In this document: positions 16,706 to 25,786 of the stretch, one piece after another | Layout: every line of letters begins with the position of its first letter | Position numbering within the stretch: position 1 is the first letter of the stretch | Assembly (NCBI GenBank): GCA_002708925.1 | Contig: PAPN01000021.1 | Location: 1-64,000, forward strand | Direction: 5' to 3' | Source of the DNA: Paracoccaceae bacterium | Lineage (GTDB): Bacteria > Pseudomonadota > Alphaproteobacteria > Rhodobacterales > Rhodobacteraceae | Length of the DNA: 64,000 nucleotides | Program-made: the position numbers and the translations under genes | Notes under the pieces: generated by a model | The model's database searches: none | The model's input: only the letters and a program-made list of their open reading frames with translations | What the model was told of the DNA's origin: nothing

Positions 16706-18285
16706 CCCAGATCCGCCGCCATCAGCAATTCACGGGTATAGGCCGTCTGCGGATTGGCAAAGACCTGCTCGGCCATGCCGGTTTCCACAACATCGCCCTG
16801 GCGCATCACGATCATCTGGTGGCTCATGGCGCGCACCACGTTCAGATCGTGACTGATGAACAGATAGGCCAGCCCGTATTTCACCTGCAACTTGCGCAGC
16901 AGATCCACGATCTGCACCTGCACGGTCATGTCCAGCGCGCTGGTGGGTTCGTCCAGCACCACCAGACGCGGCCGCAGCACCATGGCGCGGGCAATCGCGA
17001 TCCGCTGCCGCTGCCCCCCCGAGAATTCATGCGGATAGCGGTGCATGGTGGCCGGGTCCAGACCGACCTCTTGCATCACTTCGGACACCACCTCTTGCGG
17101 GCTGCGCCCATCGGCGATGCCATGCACGCCCAGCCCCTCGGCGATGATCTGTTCGCAGGTCATCCTGGGGGACAGGCTGCCAAACGGATCCTGAAACACG
17201 ATCTGCATGTCCTTGCGCAGGGCGCGCAGCTCTTTGGTGGACCATTTGCGAATGTCCTGCCCGTCAAAGCGGATTTCCCCCTGCGAACCGATCAGTCGCA
17301 TGATCGCCAGCGCCAGTGTCGTCTTGCCCGAGCCCGATTCCCCCACAATGCCCAGCGTTTCCCCCGCGCGCACCTGGATCGTGGCCTGGTTCACCGCTTT
17401 CACATGGCCGACGGTGCGTTTGAAAAAGCCCTTCTGGATCGGGAACCACACGCGCAGCGCATCCGTGCTGACCATCTGCGGCGCATTCTGCGGCACCGGA
17501 GCGGGCTGCCCCACCGCCCGCGCCGACAAAAGCGTCTGCGTATAGGGATGCTGCGGATTGGCAAAGATCTGATCGGTGGGGCCGGTCTCGACGATCTCGC
17601 CGTCCTTCATGACGCAGACCCGATCGGCAAAGCGCCGCACGATGCCCAGATCGTGCGTGATGAACAATAGGCCCATGTTTTCGCTGGATTTCAGCTCGAC
17701 CAACAGTTCCAGAATTTGCAACTGAATGGTGACATCCAGCGCGGTTGTCGGCTCGTCCGCGATCAGAACGTCGGGTTTGTTGGCCAGGGCCATGGCGATC
17801 ATCACCCGCTGCCGCTGCCCGCCCGACAGCTGATGCGGATAAGAGCCCAGGCGCGATTCAGCATCGCGAATGCCGACCTTTTCCAACAGTTCCAGAATAC
17901 GCCCGCGCACGGCATCCCCGGTCAGCCCCTGATGCAGGGCGATGCTCTCGGCCAGTTGCTTTTCGATGGTGTGCAGCGGGTTCAGGCTGGTCATCGGTTC
18001 CTGAAAAATGAAACTGATGTCATTGCCCCGCACCTGACGCAGCAGCTTTTCGGACGCTCCGATCATTTCCTGCCCGTCATAGGTGACCGAGCCCTCTACC
18101 GTCGCCGCCCCGCCCAGCAAGGACACGGTGGATAGCGCCGTCACCGATTTACCCGAGCCGGACTCGCCCACCAAAGCCACGGTTTCCCCGCGATCCACGG
18201 TGAAACTGACCCCTTTGACAGCCATGTTGGTTTTGCCATCCTGACGGAAACTGACCTTCAGGTCTTTGACGCTTAGCAGGCTCAT
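16702..18285 (-). CDS. yejF: Peptide ABC transporter ATP-binding protein YejF (two NBDs)
   Basis: 527-aa fused double ATPase. The first domain has Walker A GESGSGKS (40-47), signature LSGGQRQR and Walker B '[12 protein letters not shown]'; the second has GESGSGKTT, 'FSGGQRQR' and '[12 protein letters not shown]'. After each domain the C-terminal '[11 protein letters not shown]' / '[11 protein letters not shown]' segments are typical of oligopeptide transporters. It powers the YejBE permeases; in enterobacteria the system imports peptides, including microcin C. Overlaps of 4 bp with both neighbours show tight operon packing. Confidence 0.94.
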   Translation of the reverse strand: MSLLSVKDLKVSFRQDGKTNMAVKGVSFTVDRGETVALVGESGSGKSVTALSTVSLLGGAATVEGSVTYDGQEMIGASEKLLRQVRGNDISFIFQEPMTSLNPLHTIEKQLAESIALHQGLTGDAVRGRILELLEKVGIRDAESRLGSYPHQLSGGQRQRVMIAMALANKPDVLIADEPTTALDVTIQLQILELLVELKSSENMGLLFITHDLGIVRRFADRVCVMKDGEIVETGPTDQIFANPQHPYTQTLLSARAVGQPAPVPQNAPQMVSTDALRVWFPIQKGFFKRTVGHVKAVNQATIQVRAGETLGIVGESGSGKTTLALAIMRLIGSQGEIRFDGQDIRKWSTKELRALRKDMQIVFQDPFGSLSPRMTCEQIIAEGLGVHGIADGRSPQEVVSEVMQEVGLDPATMHRYPHEFSGGQRQRIAIARAMVLRPRLVVLDEPTSALDMTVQVQIVDLLRKLQVKYGLAYLFISHDLNVVRAMSHQMIVMRQGDVVETGMAEQVFANPQTAYTRELLMAADLG

Positions 18286-19379
18286 TGAAACGTCTTCCTT
18301 GGGTCAAACGCGTCGCGGACGCCTTCGAAGATGAACACCAGCAGCGACAGCATCACGGCGAACACGGTAAAGGCCGTAAAGGCCAGCCAGGGCGCTTGCA
18401 GGTTCTGTTTGGCCTGAAGCGTCATTTCCCCCAATGAGGGCGCAGACGAAGGCAGCCCGTAGCCCAGAAAATCCAGACTGGCCAGCGCGCCAATCGTCCC
18501 CGTCACGATAAAGGGCAGCATGGTCAGCGTCGCCACCATCGCGTTGGGCAGCATATGGCGGAACATGATTACGCTGTTGGACACGCCCAGGGCCTTGGCC
18601 GCGCGCACATATTCCAGGTTCCGCGCGCGCAGGAATTCAGCCCGCACCACACCCACCAGCGCCGTCCATCCAAACAGCACCATGATAAAGACCAACAGCC
18701 AGAAACTGCGCCCCAGAATCGCGAACAGGATGATGATGATATAGAGCGAGGGCATCGCGCCCCAGATTTCAATCACCCGCTGGAAAATCAGATCCAGCCA
18801 GCCGCCGAAATACCCCTGCAAAGCCCCCGCGATAATCCCGATAACCGAGGCCATGGTCGTCACCAGCAGCGTGAACAGCACCGACAGGCGGAACCCATAG
18901 ATCACCCGCGCCAGCACATCGCGTTTGGTGCCATCTGTGCCCAGTAGGTTCTGCTCATTGGGGGGCAAAGGCGCGGCGCCCGTACGGTCCACCGGCGTGT
19001 CGAAACGATAGGGAATGGGCGGCCACAGCATCCAGCCCTTATCCGCCTGCAAATCGCCGGTCTGCACCTTGTCCAGAATATCCTCGGGGTCGTCGAAACA
19101 GTCCTCCAGCCCGCCGCTGACGATCAGGCAGGCGACCTCGGGGGCGCTGTATTCGGCCTCGGTTTTGAAATCGCCGCCAAATTCGGTTTCGGGATAGAAC
19201 CGGAAAATCGGCGTGTAATAGTCGCCCCGATACTGCACCAGGATCGGTTTGTCATTGGCGATGAACTCGGCGAACAGGGACACGAAAAACAGCGCCGAGA
19301 AGATCACCAAAGACCAGAACGCGCGGCGGTTGCGCTTGAAATTGCTCCAGCGGCGCTGGTTCAGCGGGGACAAAGCCAT
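18282..19379 (-). CDS. yejE: Peptide ABC transporter permease YejE
   Basis: 365-aa permease of the DppC/OppC type with an N-terminal OppC_N-like region ('SPLNQRRWSNFKRNRRAFWSLVIF'), a large periplasmic insertion with paired cysteines (about residues 80-110), as is usual in YejE, then five further membrane segments. The coupling loop 'AAKALGVSNSVIMFRHMLPNAMVATLTMLPF' is the EAA motif. Stop and start overlap with yejF by 4 bp and with yejB by one base. Confidence 0.93.
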   Translation of the reverse strand: MALSPLNQRRWSNFKRNRRAFWSLVIFSALFFVSLFAEFIANDKPILVQYRGDYYTPIFRFYPETEFGGDFKTEAEYSAPEVACLIVSGGLEDCFDDPEDILDKVQTGDLQADKGWMLWPPIPYRFDTPVDRTGAAPLPPNEQNLLGTDGTKRDVLARVIYGFRLSVLFTLLVTTMASVIGIIAGALQGYFGGWLDLIFQRVIEIWGAMPSLYIIIILFAILGRSFWLLVFIMVLFGWTALVGVVRAEFLRARNLEYVRAAKALGVSNSVIMFRHMLPNAMVATLTMLPFIVTGTIGALASLDFLGYGLPSSAPSLGEMTLQAKQNLQAPWLAFTAFTVFAVMLSLLVFIFEGVRDAFDPRKTFQ

Positions 19380-20461
19380 CAGCCCTCCCTCCGTTCGAAA
19401 TCAATGCGCGGGTCCACGATCACATACATCAGATCCGACAGAATCCCGACAACCAGCCCGATCAGCCCATAGATGAACAGCGTTCCGAACATCACCGGGT
19501 AATCGCGCGCTACGGCGGCCTCGAATCCCAGACGGCCCAGCCCATCCAGGCTGAAGATCGTTTCAATGATCAGCGAGCCGCCAAAGAACCCCCCCACGAA
19601 CACCGCCGGAAAGCCCGCGATCACGATCAGCATCGCGTTGCGGAAAACATGGCCATACAGCACGCGGCCCTCGCTCAACCCCTTGGCGCGGGCGGTCATC
19701 ACATAGTGTTTCTTGATCTCATCCAGAAACGAGTTCTTCGTCAGCAGCGTCAGCGTGGCAAAGGCCGAAATGGTCGAGGCCACGACCGGCAGGGTGATAT
19801 GCCAGAAATAATCCGCGATTTTGGCCGGCCAGGACAGATCCTGAAAATTATCGCTGGTCAGCCCCCGCAGCGGGAAAATCTGCCAATAAGAGCCCCCCGC
19901 GAACAGCACCAGCAGCAAAATCGCGAACAAAAACCCAGGGATCGCATAGGCCATGATGATCACGCCGCTGGTCCAGGTATCGAACCGGCTACCGTCATTC
20001 ACCGCTTTGCGAATGCCCAGCGGAATCGAGATCACATAGGCAATCAGCGTGGACCACAGCCCCAGCGTGATCGAGACGGGCATTTTCTCCAGTACCAGAT
20101 CGGTCACGCTGATGGATCGGAAATAACTCTCGCCGAAATCCAGCCGCATATAGTTCCACATCATGTTCAGGAACCGCTCAAGCGGGGGTTTGTCGAAGCC
20201 GAACTCTTTTTCCAGCTGTTCGATGAATTCCGGCGGCAGGCCACGCGCGCCGGCGTATTGCTCGTCCCCTATGGGCTGACTGCCGGCGTCGTCACCGCCG
20301 CCTGCGAAGCCTTCGAACACGTCGCCCTGGCCCTGCATCTGGGCAATCACCTGCTCAATCGGCCCGCCGGGGACGAATTGCACCAGGGCAAAGTTGATCA
20401 CCATGATCCCGATCAGAGTCGGCACGATCAGCAGCAGCCTGCGTAGAATATAGGCGCCCAT
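19379..20461 (-). CDS. yejB: Peptide ABC transporter permease YejB
   Basis: 360-aa DppB-type permease beginning [33 protein letters not shown] (given here as the family opening). An extended periplasmic segment (about 35-100), longer than in DppB, is characteristic of YejB. The EAA loop is '[26 protein letters not shown]'. It lies between yejA (7-bp gap) and yejE. Confidence 0.92.
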   Translation of the reverse strand: MGAYILRRLLLIVPTLIGIMVINFALVQFVPGGPIEQVIAQMQGQGDVFEGFAGGGDDAGSQPIGDEQYAGARGLPPEFIEQLEKEFGFDKPPLERFLNMMWNYMRLDFGESYFRSISVTDLVLEKMPVSITLGLWSTLIAYVISIPLGIRKAVNDGSRFDTWTSGVIIMAYAIPGFLFAILLLVLFAGGSYWQIFPLRGLTSDNFQDLSWPAKIADYFWHITLPVVASTISAFATLTLLTKNSFLDEIKKHYVMTARAKGLSEGRVLYGHVFRNAMLIVIAGFPAVFVGGFFGGSLIIETIFSLDGLGRLGFEAAVARDYPVMFGTLFIYGLIGLVVGILSDLMYVIVDPRIDFERREG

Positions 20462-20468
20462 ATGGCGG

Positions 20469-22403
20469 TTACCTCAGCGCGCCGGCTGCCTTCAGCGCAG
20501 CGGCCTTATCAGCGTTGTACCACCAGAAATCCAGCACACCCAGGGAATAGGTGGGCAATTCGGCAGGGTGTTCATACATGTCCCAATAGGCCACCCAGCT
20601 GGCATCGTTATACCAGACGGGGATCATGAACCGCTCGTACCGCAGCGCCCGGTCCAGCGCCATCAGGGCCACGTCCCGGTCATGCGCGCTGGTGGTTTGC
20701 AGCGAATGGTCGATGATCTTATCCACCAGCGGGCTGGCCAGACCGGCCGGATTGAACAGACTGAACGCCGCCTCGGCCGAGCCATACATCTGACGCAGCC
20801 CCGTCCCGGTGTCCAGGAAGGTCCGGTAGCCGTCAAACAGGATGTCATAGTCCCGTTCCCGGCGGCGCAGGGTGAATTGCGAGGGGTCCACCTTTTCGAA
20901 TTTCGCGTCCAGCCCCAGCGCTTGCAGGTTCTGGGTAAAGGTCTCGGCGATTGCCTCCAGCGTGGCCGAGCCGCTGGACGGAATCGGGAAGGACAACGAC
21001 AGCGTCTGCCCCTTGGCATTGCGGCGCAGCCCGTCATCGCCCACCGGCCAGCCGGCCTCGTCCAGCAATTTCATCGCGCGGCGGATATTGCGGCGATCGC
21101 GCAGACGGTCCGGTTTCGAGCTATGCGCCCGCACGGCAGGTTCGCTCAGCAGATCGGCGGGCACCAGATCGCCAAAGGATTTCAGCAGCGCCAGCTCATC
21201 GCCCTCGGGCGGGCCCATTGCCTCGGTCGGGGCACCCTGGACAAAGGAATGGCGCTGTTTGAACAGGCCAAATTGCAGCGATTCATTCGTCCATTCGAAG
21301 TTATACGCAAGCGAGATCGCCTCGCGGACACGTTTATCCCTGAGCGCATCGCGGCCCAGATTGAACACAAACCCTGTGGGATCGGGGGACGTGCCATCGG
21401 GCAGGGTTTCCTTTTTCACCCAGCCCTTCTGAATCGCGGGGAATGCGTATCCCGTGGCCCATTTCTTGGAGTTCCCCTCGGCGCGGAAGGTATATTCCCC
21501 CGCCTTGAAGGCCTCGAATGCGGCAGCGTCATCGCCAAAATATTCGATCCGGATCTTATCGAAATTATGGCGACCCTTGTTGATCGGCAGGTGCCAGCCC
21601 CAATAATCGGGGTTGCGTTTGTAGACGATGCGCCGGTTCACATCATAGCTGTCCAGCATATAAGGCCCCGAACCAGGGGCCGCATCCAGGCGCGGCTCGT
21701 CCAGGCGGGCGCCGGTCTGTTCATACCAGTGGCGCGGCCAGACGGGCACACCGCCCACCTGATCAATCAGGCTGCGGCGCGAAATTCCGGAGGCAAAGGT
21801 GAATTTGACGGTGTGATCGTCCAGCGCCTCAGCGCTGAGCACACGTTTTTTCACCGCCTGAGCATAGGACGGCAGCCCTTGCTCCAGCAGCAGGTTATGG
21901 CTGAACACCACGTCATGCGCCGTCACCGGAACACCATCGGAAAACCGGGCCTCGGGGCGCATGTGGAAGATCACCCAGGTCTTACCCTCATCGTATTCCA
22001 GGCTTTCGGCCAGCAAACCGTAGCTTTCGCCATAGACATCGGCGGGCGTGCTGGCGCTGGCGGCGGGTTCTTCGCCCAGCAGGCTTTCATAGACCATCCA
22101 GCTGTAGCGGCCCGCGCGGCCCTTGCGGCTGTAGGGGTTCATCGAATCAAACGTACCCGGTGCCCACAGGGCGATCTCGCCGCCTTTGGGCGCATCGGGG
22201 TTCACATAGTCGAAATGCGGATAATCGGCCGGATATTTCAGATCGCCGAAAAACGAATACCCGTGCGATTTGATCACCCGCTCTTCGCCCGCCCAGACAG
22301 GCAAGGCCAGCATCAACGCGGCCAGCGTCGCCATCAATGTCGAAAGCAAAGCCATCAGGGGAAAGGGGCGTGCCTGAGCTTGGCAACGGGGCTGGGATTT
22401 CAA
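20469..22403 (-). CDS. yejA: Peptide ABC transporter substrate-binding protein YejA
   Basis: 644-aa periplasmic protein of the SBP_bac_5 family. A TTG start at 22403 is preceded by GGAGGA at good spacing; no ATG is available upstream of the signal peptide. The signal peptide spans about residues 1-38 (ending LALPVWAG). '[29 protein letters not shown]' and '[14 protein letters not shown]' are characteristic of YejA. It is the first gene of yejABEF and probably decides peptide specificity. Confidence 0.93.
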   Translation of the reverse strand: MKSQPRCQAQARPFPLMALLSTLMATLAALMLALPVWAGEERVIKSHGYSFFGDLKYPADYPHFDYVNPDAPKGGEIALWAPGTFDSMNPYSRKGRAGRYSWMVYESLLGEEPAASASTPADVYGESYGLLAESLEYDEGKTWVIFHMRPEARFSDGVPVTAHDVVFSHNLLLEQGLPSYAQAVKKRVLSAEALDDHTVKFTFASGISRRSLIDQVGGVPVWPRHWYEQTGARLDEPRLDAAPGSGPYMLDSYDVNRRIVYKRNPDYWGWHLPINKGRHNFDKIRIEYFGDDAAAFEAFKAGEYTFRAEGNSKKWATGYAFPAIQKGWVKKETLPDGTSPDPTGFVFNLGRDALRDKRVREAISLAYNFEWTNESLQFGLFKQRHSFVQGAPTEAMGPPEGDELALLKSFGDLVPADLLSEPAVRAHSSKPDRLRDRRNIRRAMKLLDEAGWPVGDDGLRRNAKGQTLSLSFPIPSSGSATLEAIAETFTQNLQALGLDAKFEKVDPSQFTLRRRERDYDILFDGYRTFLDTGTGLRQMYGSAEAAFSLFNPAGLASPLVDKIIDHSLQTTSAHDRDVALMALDRALRYERFMIPVWYNDASWVAYWDMYEHPAELPTYSLGVLDFWWYNADKAAALKAAGALR

Positions 22404-22548
22404 ATGCTTATCCTCCGCGTCGGTAGGGTCTACCGGCTGTTGTGACCTAGGCTAAGCTAATGGTGCGCGCGGATCATGTTCAAGCGGCGATTCGGCCTAA
22501 TCACCGGGATTTGTGCGAATGAGACACAAGCCGCCCCAATCGAGCAGC

Positions 22549-22581
22549 AAAAAGGCCGCCACCCAGGCGGGGTAGCGGCCC
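22549..22581 (-). terminator. Terminator of cycM
   Basis: On the minus strand GGCCGC(T)ACCC ... GGGT(G)GCGGCC followed by TTTTT, 23 bp after the cytochrome stop codon: a classic intrinsic terminator. Confidence 0.85.
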
Positions 22582-22603
22582 TGAATCTCGGATCAGCCGA
22601 GGA

Positions 22604-23125
22604 TCAATCGTCCAGGCTATCCAGATATGCGATCACATTGGCGCGGTCGGTCTCTTTTTTCAGACCGGCAAAGGACATCGCGGTACCGGGGGCGAAGGCC
22701 TTGGGCTTTTCCAGGAAAGCGTTCAGGTTATCGACGGTCCAGGTTTCAGCAACCGCAGCCATTTTCCCCGAGTAGCCAAACCCGGCCTCGGTGCCGACGG
22801 TACGATCCACAACGCCGTACAGCGACGGGCCGGTCGAGTTCACGCCGGGCTCGGTTTTATGGCAGGCTTTGCATTTGCCGAACACCTTGGCGCCTTTGCC
22901 CAGGTCAGCCGAAGCCAGCAGTTCTGCGAAATCGGGGCCTTCTTCTGCGGCCGCGCCACCTGCGTCTTCTTCGCCGGTGTCGATCACATAGGCCTGCTGC
23001 GCGTCGTCACCGTGTCCGCCGCCAGTGTGGTACAGGGCCTCGGCCGCCCAGCTGCCCAGCAGGAACACCAGAAGCGAGCCGCAGAGCGCGCCGCCGACTT
23101 TGGTAAGGGTCATCGTGTCAAACAT
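22604..23125 (-). CDS. cycM: Membrane-anchored cytochrome c (CycM / cy type)
   Basis: 173-aa class I cytochrome c held in the membrane by an uncleaved N-terminal helix ('VGGALCGSLLVFLLGSWAAEALY', about 10-32), then an acidic flexible linker (38-68) and a heme domain. Heme attachment is Cys85-x-x-Cys88-His89 and the sixth ligand is probably Met150 in 'GTAMSFAG'. Size and layout match Paracoccus CycM and Rhodobacter cytochrome cy, which carry electrons from bc1 to terminal oxidase. I chose the ATG at 23125, since residues upstream do not fit the family. Divergent from pheA. Confidence 0.92.
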   Translation of the reverse strand: MFDTMTLTKVGGALCGSLLVFLLGSWAAEALYHTGGGHGDDAQQAYVIDTGEEDAGGAAAEEGPDFAELLASADLGKGAKVFGKCKACHKTEPGVNSTGPSLYGVVDRTVGTEAGFGYSGKMAAVAETWTVDNLNAFLEKPKAFAPGTAMSFAGLKKETDRANVIAYLDSLDD

Positions 23126-23246
23126 GGTTCGCCCGTCTATTTCGTGTCTGTCGGCGCGTATGTATCCGCTTCCACTTATGCAGCGCAAGGTGTAGTTTCC
23201 GCGACCAATCGCCCTTGGGGCTGAAAAACCACAGGAATGACGGAAA

Positions 23247-24080
23247 ATGACCAATCGCATCGCCTTTCAGGGGGAACCCGGCGCTTATTCGCATCAGGCC
23301 TGCCGCCAGGCACGACCGGATATGGAGGCCCTGCCCTGCCGCACCTTTGAGGACGCGATTGATGCCGTAAACGAGGGCCGCGCCGATCTGGCCATGCTGC
23401 CGGTGGAAAATTCGACATATGGGCGGGTGGCGGATATCCACTCGCTCTTGCCTGAATCCGGGCTGCACATCATCGAGGAACATTTCGTCCGGGTCCACAT
23501 CAACCTGCTGGCCCTGCCCGGCACCCGGCTGGACCAGATCGACACCGCCATGAGCCACACCGTCCTGCTGGGCCAATGCCACGAATTCCTGCGCGAACAC
23601 GGGATTCATCGTCGCGTGGGCGCCGATACTGCTGGGTCCGCCCGGCAGGTGTCGGAAATGGGGGATGCCTCGCTGGCCGCACTGGCCAGTGAGCTGGCTG
23701 GTGAAATCTACGGCCTGGACGTGCTGGCCCGCCACATCGAGGACGAGGGCAACAACACCACACGCTTCCTGCTGATGAGCCGCGAGGCCGATCACACACG
23801 CCGGGGCGATGACGGCATGATCACCAGTTTCGTCTTCGAGGTCCGCAACATCCCAGCCGCGCTTTATAAGGCGATGGGCGGCTTTGCGACGAACAGCGTG
23901 AACATGACCAAGCTAGAGAGCTACATGGTCGGCGGGTCTTTCACCGCGACGCAGTTCTATGCGGATATCGAAGGCCATCCGGACGATCCCAACGTCCAGC
24001 TGGCGCTGGACGAGCTGGACTATTTCACCACCAACACGAAAATCCTGGGCGTCTACCCCGCAGATGCGCGCCGTCACTGA
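23247..24080 (+). CDS. pheA: Prephenate dehydratase
   Basis: 277-aa monofunctional enzyme that converts prephenate to phenylpyruvate for phenylalanine synthesis. The catalytic domain contains 'AFQGEPGAYSHQAC', 'LPVENSTYGRV' and the active-site Thr in 'NNTTRFLLM'. The C-terminal ACT domain (about 195-270) has 'ESYMVGGSFTATQFYADIEG', a form of the ESRP segment used for phenylalanine feedback binding. No chorismate mutase domain is fused. It lies between divergent cycM and convergent SRPBCC genes. Confidence 0.95.
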   Translation: MTNRIAFQGEPGAYSHQACRQARPDMEALPCRTFEDAIDAVNEGRADLAMLPVENSTYGRVADIHSLLPESGLHIIEEHFVRVHINLLALPGTRLDQIDTAMSHTVLLGQCHEFLREHGIHRRVGADTAGSARQVSEMGDASLAALASELAGEIYGLDVLARHIEDEGNNTTRFLLMSREADHTRRGDDGMITSFVFEVRNIPAALYKAMGGFATNSVNMTKLESYMVGGSFTATQFYADIEGHPDDPNVQLALDELDYFTTNTKILGVYPADARRH

Positions 24081-24086
24081 ACGGCA

Positions 24087-24557
24087 TCAAGCGCTGCGTT
24101 TCGCGTGGCGCTTGCCCAGTTGCTTGGCGTAATCGCCCATCATGCCGTCAAACCGCTTGCCGATCTGCCCCTTGGCCAGCTTCATGGATTGCAGCAGCAG
24201 CCGCGCGGACAGGGTTTTAGCCTCCATGCCTACGGTCGTCACCATGCGGGTGCGACTGCGCGACATCGGAACCAGCTCGATCCCCATGACCGCCTCGATA
24301 CCCTGGCCGCTGGCGCGATAGGCGGCCTTGTCGCTGGGGGCGAACTCGACCAGCTCAACCGAGACATCGCGCGATTTCCCCCGAAAACTGAACGCCACAT
24401 CCCAGCGCGCGCCCAACCCCAGCTCGGCCAGGTTATCAACGCGCTGCACATCCGCGCCGCGCCGCAGGGCGGCTTTCTCGAAGCTCTGAAAATCCGACAG
24501 GCACTCGAACACAAATTCCGAAGGTGCGTCGATATCCTGTTGCGTGGTGAATTCCAT
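24087..24557 (-). CDS. SRPBCC (START-like) family protein
   Basis: 156-aa single-domain protein with the Bet v1/START-like helix-grip opening 'MEFTTQQDIDAPSEFVFECLSDFQSFEKAALRRG' and a closing amphipathic helix 'KGQIGKRFDGMMGDYAKQLGKRH'. Such proteins bind hydrophobic ligands; no ligand can be named. It is cytoplasmic, with no signal peptide. It ends 6 bp from the convergent pheA stop. Confidence 0.82.
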   Translation of the reverse strand: MEFTTQQDIDAPSEFVFECLSDFQSFEKAALRRGADVQRVDNLAELGLGARWDVAFSFRGKSRDVSVELVEFAPSDKAAYRASGQGIEAVMGIELVPMSRSRTRMVTTVGMEAKTLSARLLLQSMKLAKGQIGKRFDGMMGDYAKQLGKRHAKRSA

Positions 24558-24613
24558 ACTTGCTCTCTACTCTTGTTCAGATTCAGCGCCCCAATTCGGG
24601 CGCCATTTTCACC

Positions 24614-25588
24614 TTATTCCAACCGATCGGCAAGCCAGTTCCGCAGCAAAAACTGAGCAATGGCACCTTTTCGCGCGGGCATAAGCTGCGGATGCTGCCC
24701 CGCAAAGGCCAGCATGATTTCCTCGCGCGAGAACCAGCGCGCATCCTCGATTTCATTGGGATCAATCTGGATGTCCCGGCTGGTGGCGTGGCCATAACAC
24801 CCCATCATCAAAGACGCGGGAAACGCCCAGGGCTGGCTGGCCAGATAGCCCACCTGAGCCACCGTGACCCCCGCCTCTTCATAGACCTCGCGGCGGACGG
24901 CGGCCTCGATCGTTTCGCCCGGTTCGACAAACCCGGCCAGCAGCGAATACATCCCGTCCGGCCACCCCGGAGAGCGCCCCATCAGCACGTCGTTTCCATG
25001 CGTGATCAGCATGATCACAACCGGATCGGTGCGCGGGAAATGCTGCGCCCCGCAGTCAGGGCAACTGCGCTGCCACCCCGCCATGATCATGTCGCTCTGA
25101 TGGCCGCATTTGGCGCAGAACCGATGCGAGCGGTGCCAGCTGAACACCGCGCGCGCCGTGGCGGCCAGCTCGGCATCGCGCGTATCCAGAGCAGTCATCA
25201 CGGCCCGCAGTTCCGCGAACACATGGGTGTCGGGCAGATCGGGATGGGGCTGTTCGCTGCGATCCAGAAAACTGTCCAGCGCGTGCAGATCGGCCTGGGC
25301 GGGCTCCCATCCAGAAATGTCCTGCGCGAACACGGGCCCGGCCTCATCGCGGCCCAGGAAAATCGGTGCCTCCCCGGCGGCAGAAAGCACCGGATGGCTC
25401 AGGCCAACCCGGACCAGCATAGCCGAGCGATCCGGCCCCCGCAGGATCATCGGCTTGCCACGCCACAGGACGATTGCGCGCGCGGCAGGGTCGCGGGCGG
25501 CCCGCGCCATTGCCTCTGCATCCCCGCGCCATTCAGCAGCGCGATCCAGCCCGGACCCACCGAAAGTCACCGTCTCTGCCAGTTTCAT
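24614..25588 (-). CDS. nudC: NAD+ diphosphatase (NADH pyrophosphatase) / NAD-capped RNA decapping
   Basis: 324-aa Nudix hydrolase that cleaves NAD(H) and can remove NAD caps from RNA. A zinc ribbon holds Cys158/161 ('FCAKCGH') and Cys176/179 ('SCPDCG'). The Nudix box starts at about Gly219 ('GFVEPGETIEAAVRREVYEE') and is followed by 'SQPWAFPASLM', the NudC-specific SQPWPFPxS signature (Ala for Pro). The N-terminal half is the longer NudC_N-like domain. The start follows an AGGGGCGC stretch. Confidence 0.95.
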   Translation of the reverse strand: MKLAETVTFGGSGLDRAAEWRGDAEAMARAARDPAARAIVLWRGKPMILRGPDRSAMLVRVGLSHPVLSAAGEAPIFLGRDEAGPVFAQDISGWEPAQADLHALDSFLDRSEQPHPDLPDTHVFAELRAVMTALDTRDAELAATARAVFSWHRSHRFCAKCGHQSDMIMAGWQRSCPDCGAQHFPRTDPVVIMLITHGNDVLMGRSPGWPDGMYSLLAGFVEPGETIEAAVRREVYEEAGVTVAQVGYLASQPWAFPASLMMGCYGHATSRDIQIDPNEIEDARWFSREEIMLAFAGQHPQLMPARKGAIAQFLLRNWLADRLE

Positions 25589-25786
25589 CTGCGCCCCTCT
25601 GCTCTGCGATCCGCAGCTATATGACAGAAACTAAGGCGGTTTGACCACATTTGTGTCTCACTCTCCCTTAACGGTCCTAGGATGAACATAAATTGGCTCA
25701 ATTATTCGCAAAATTGCCCTTTAATCTTGGGCAGATATAGATTTTCTTGGGCCGATCACTCAACCTATAGGCGACTAGATTAAAAA

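Noticed and set aside
20568-22445. A 625-codon open frame on the plus strand
   Set aside because: Antisense shadow of yejA, which has a signal peptide and family motifs on the other strand.
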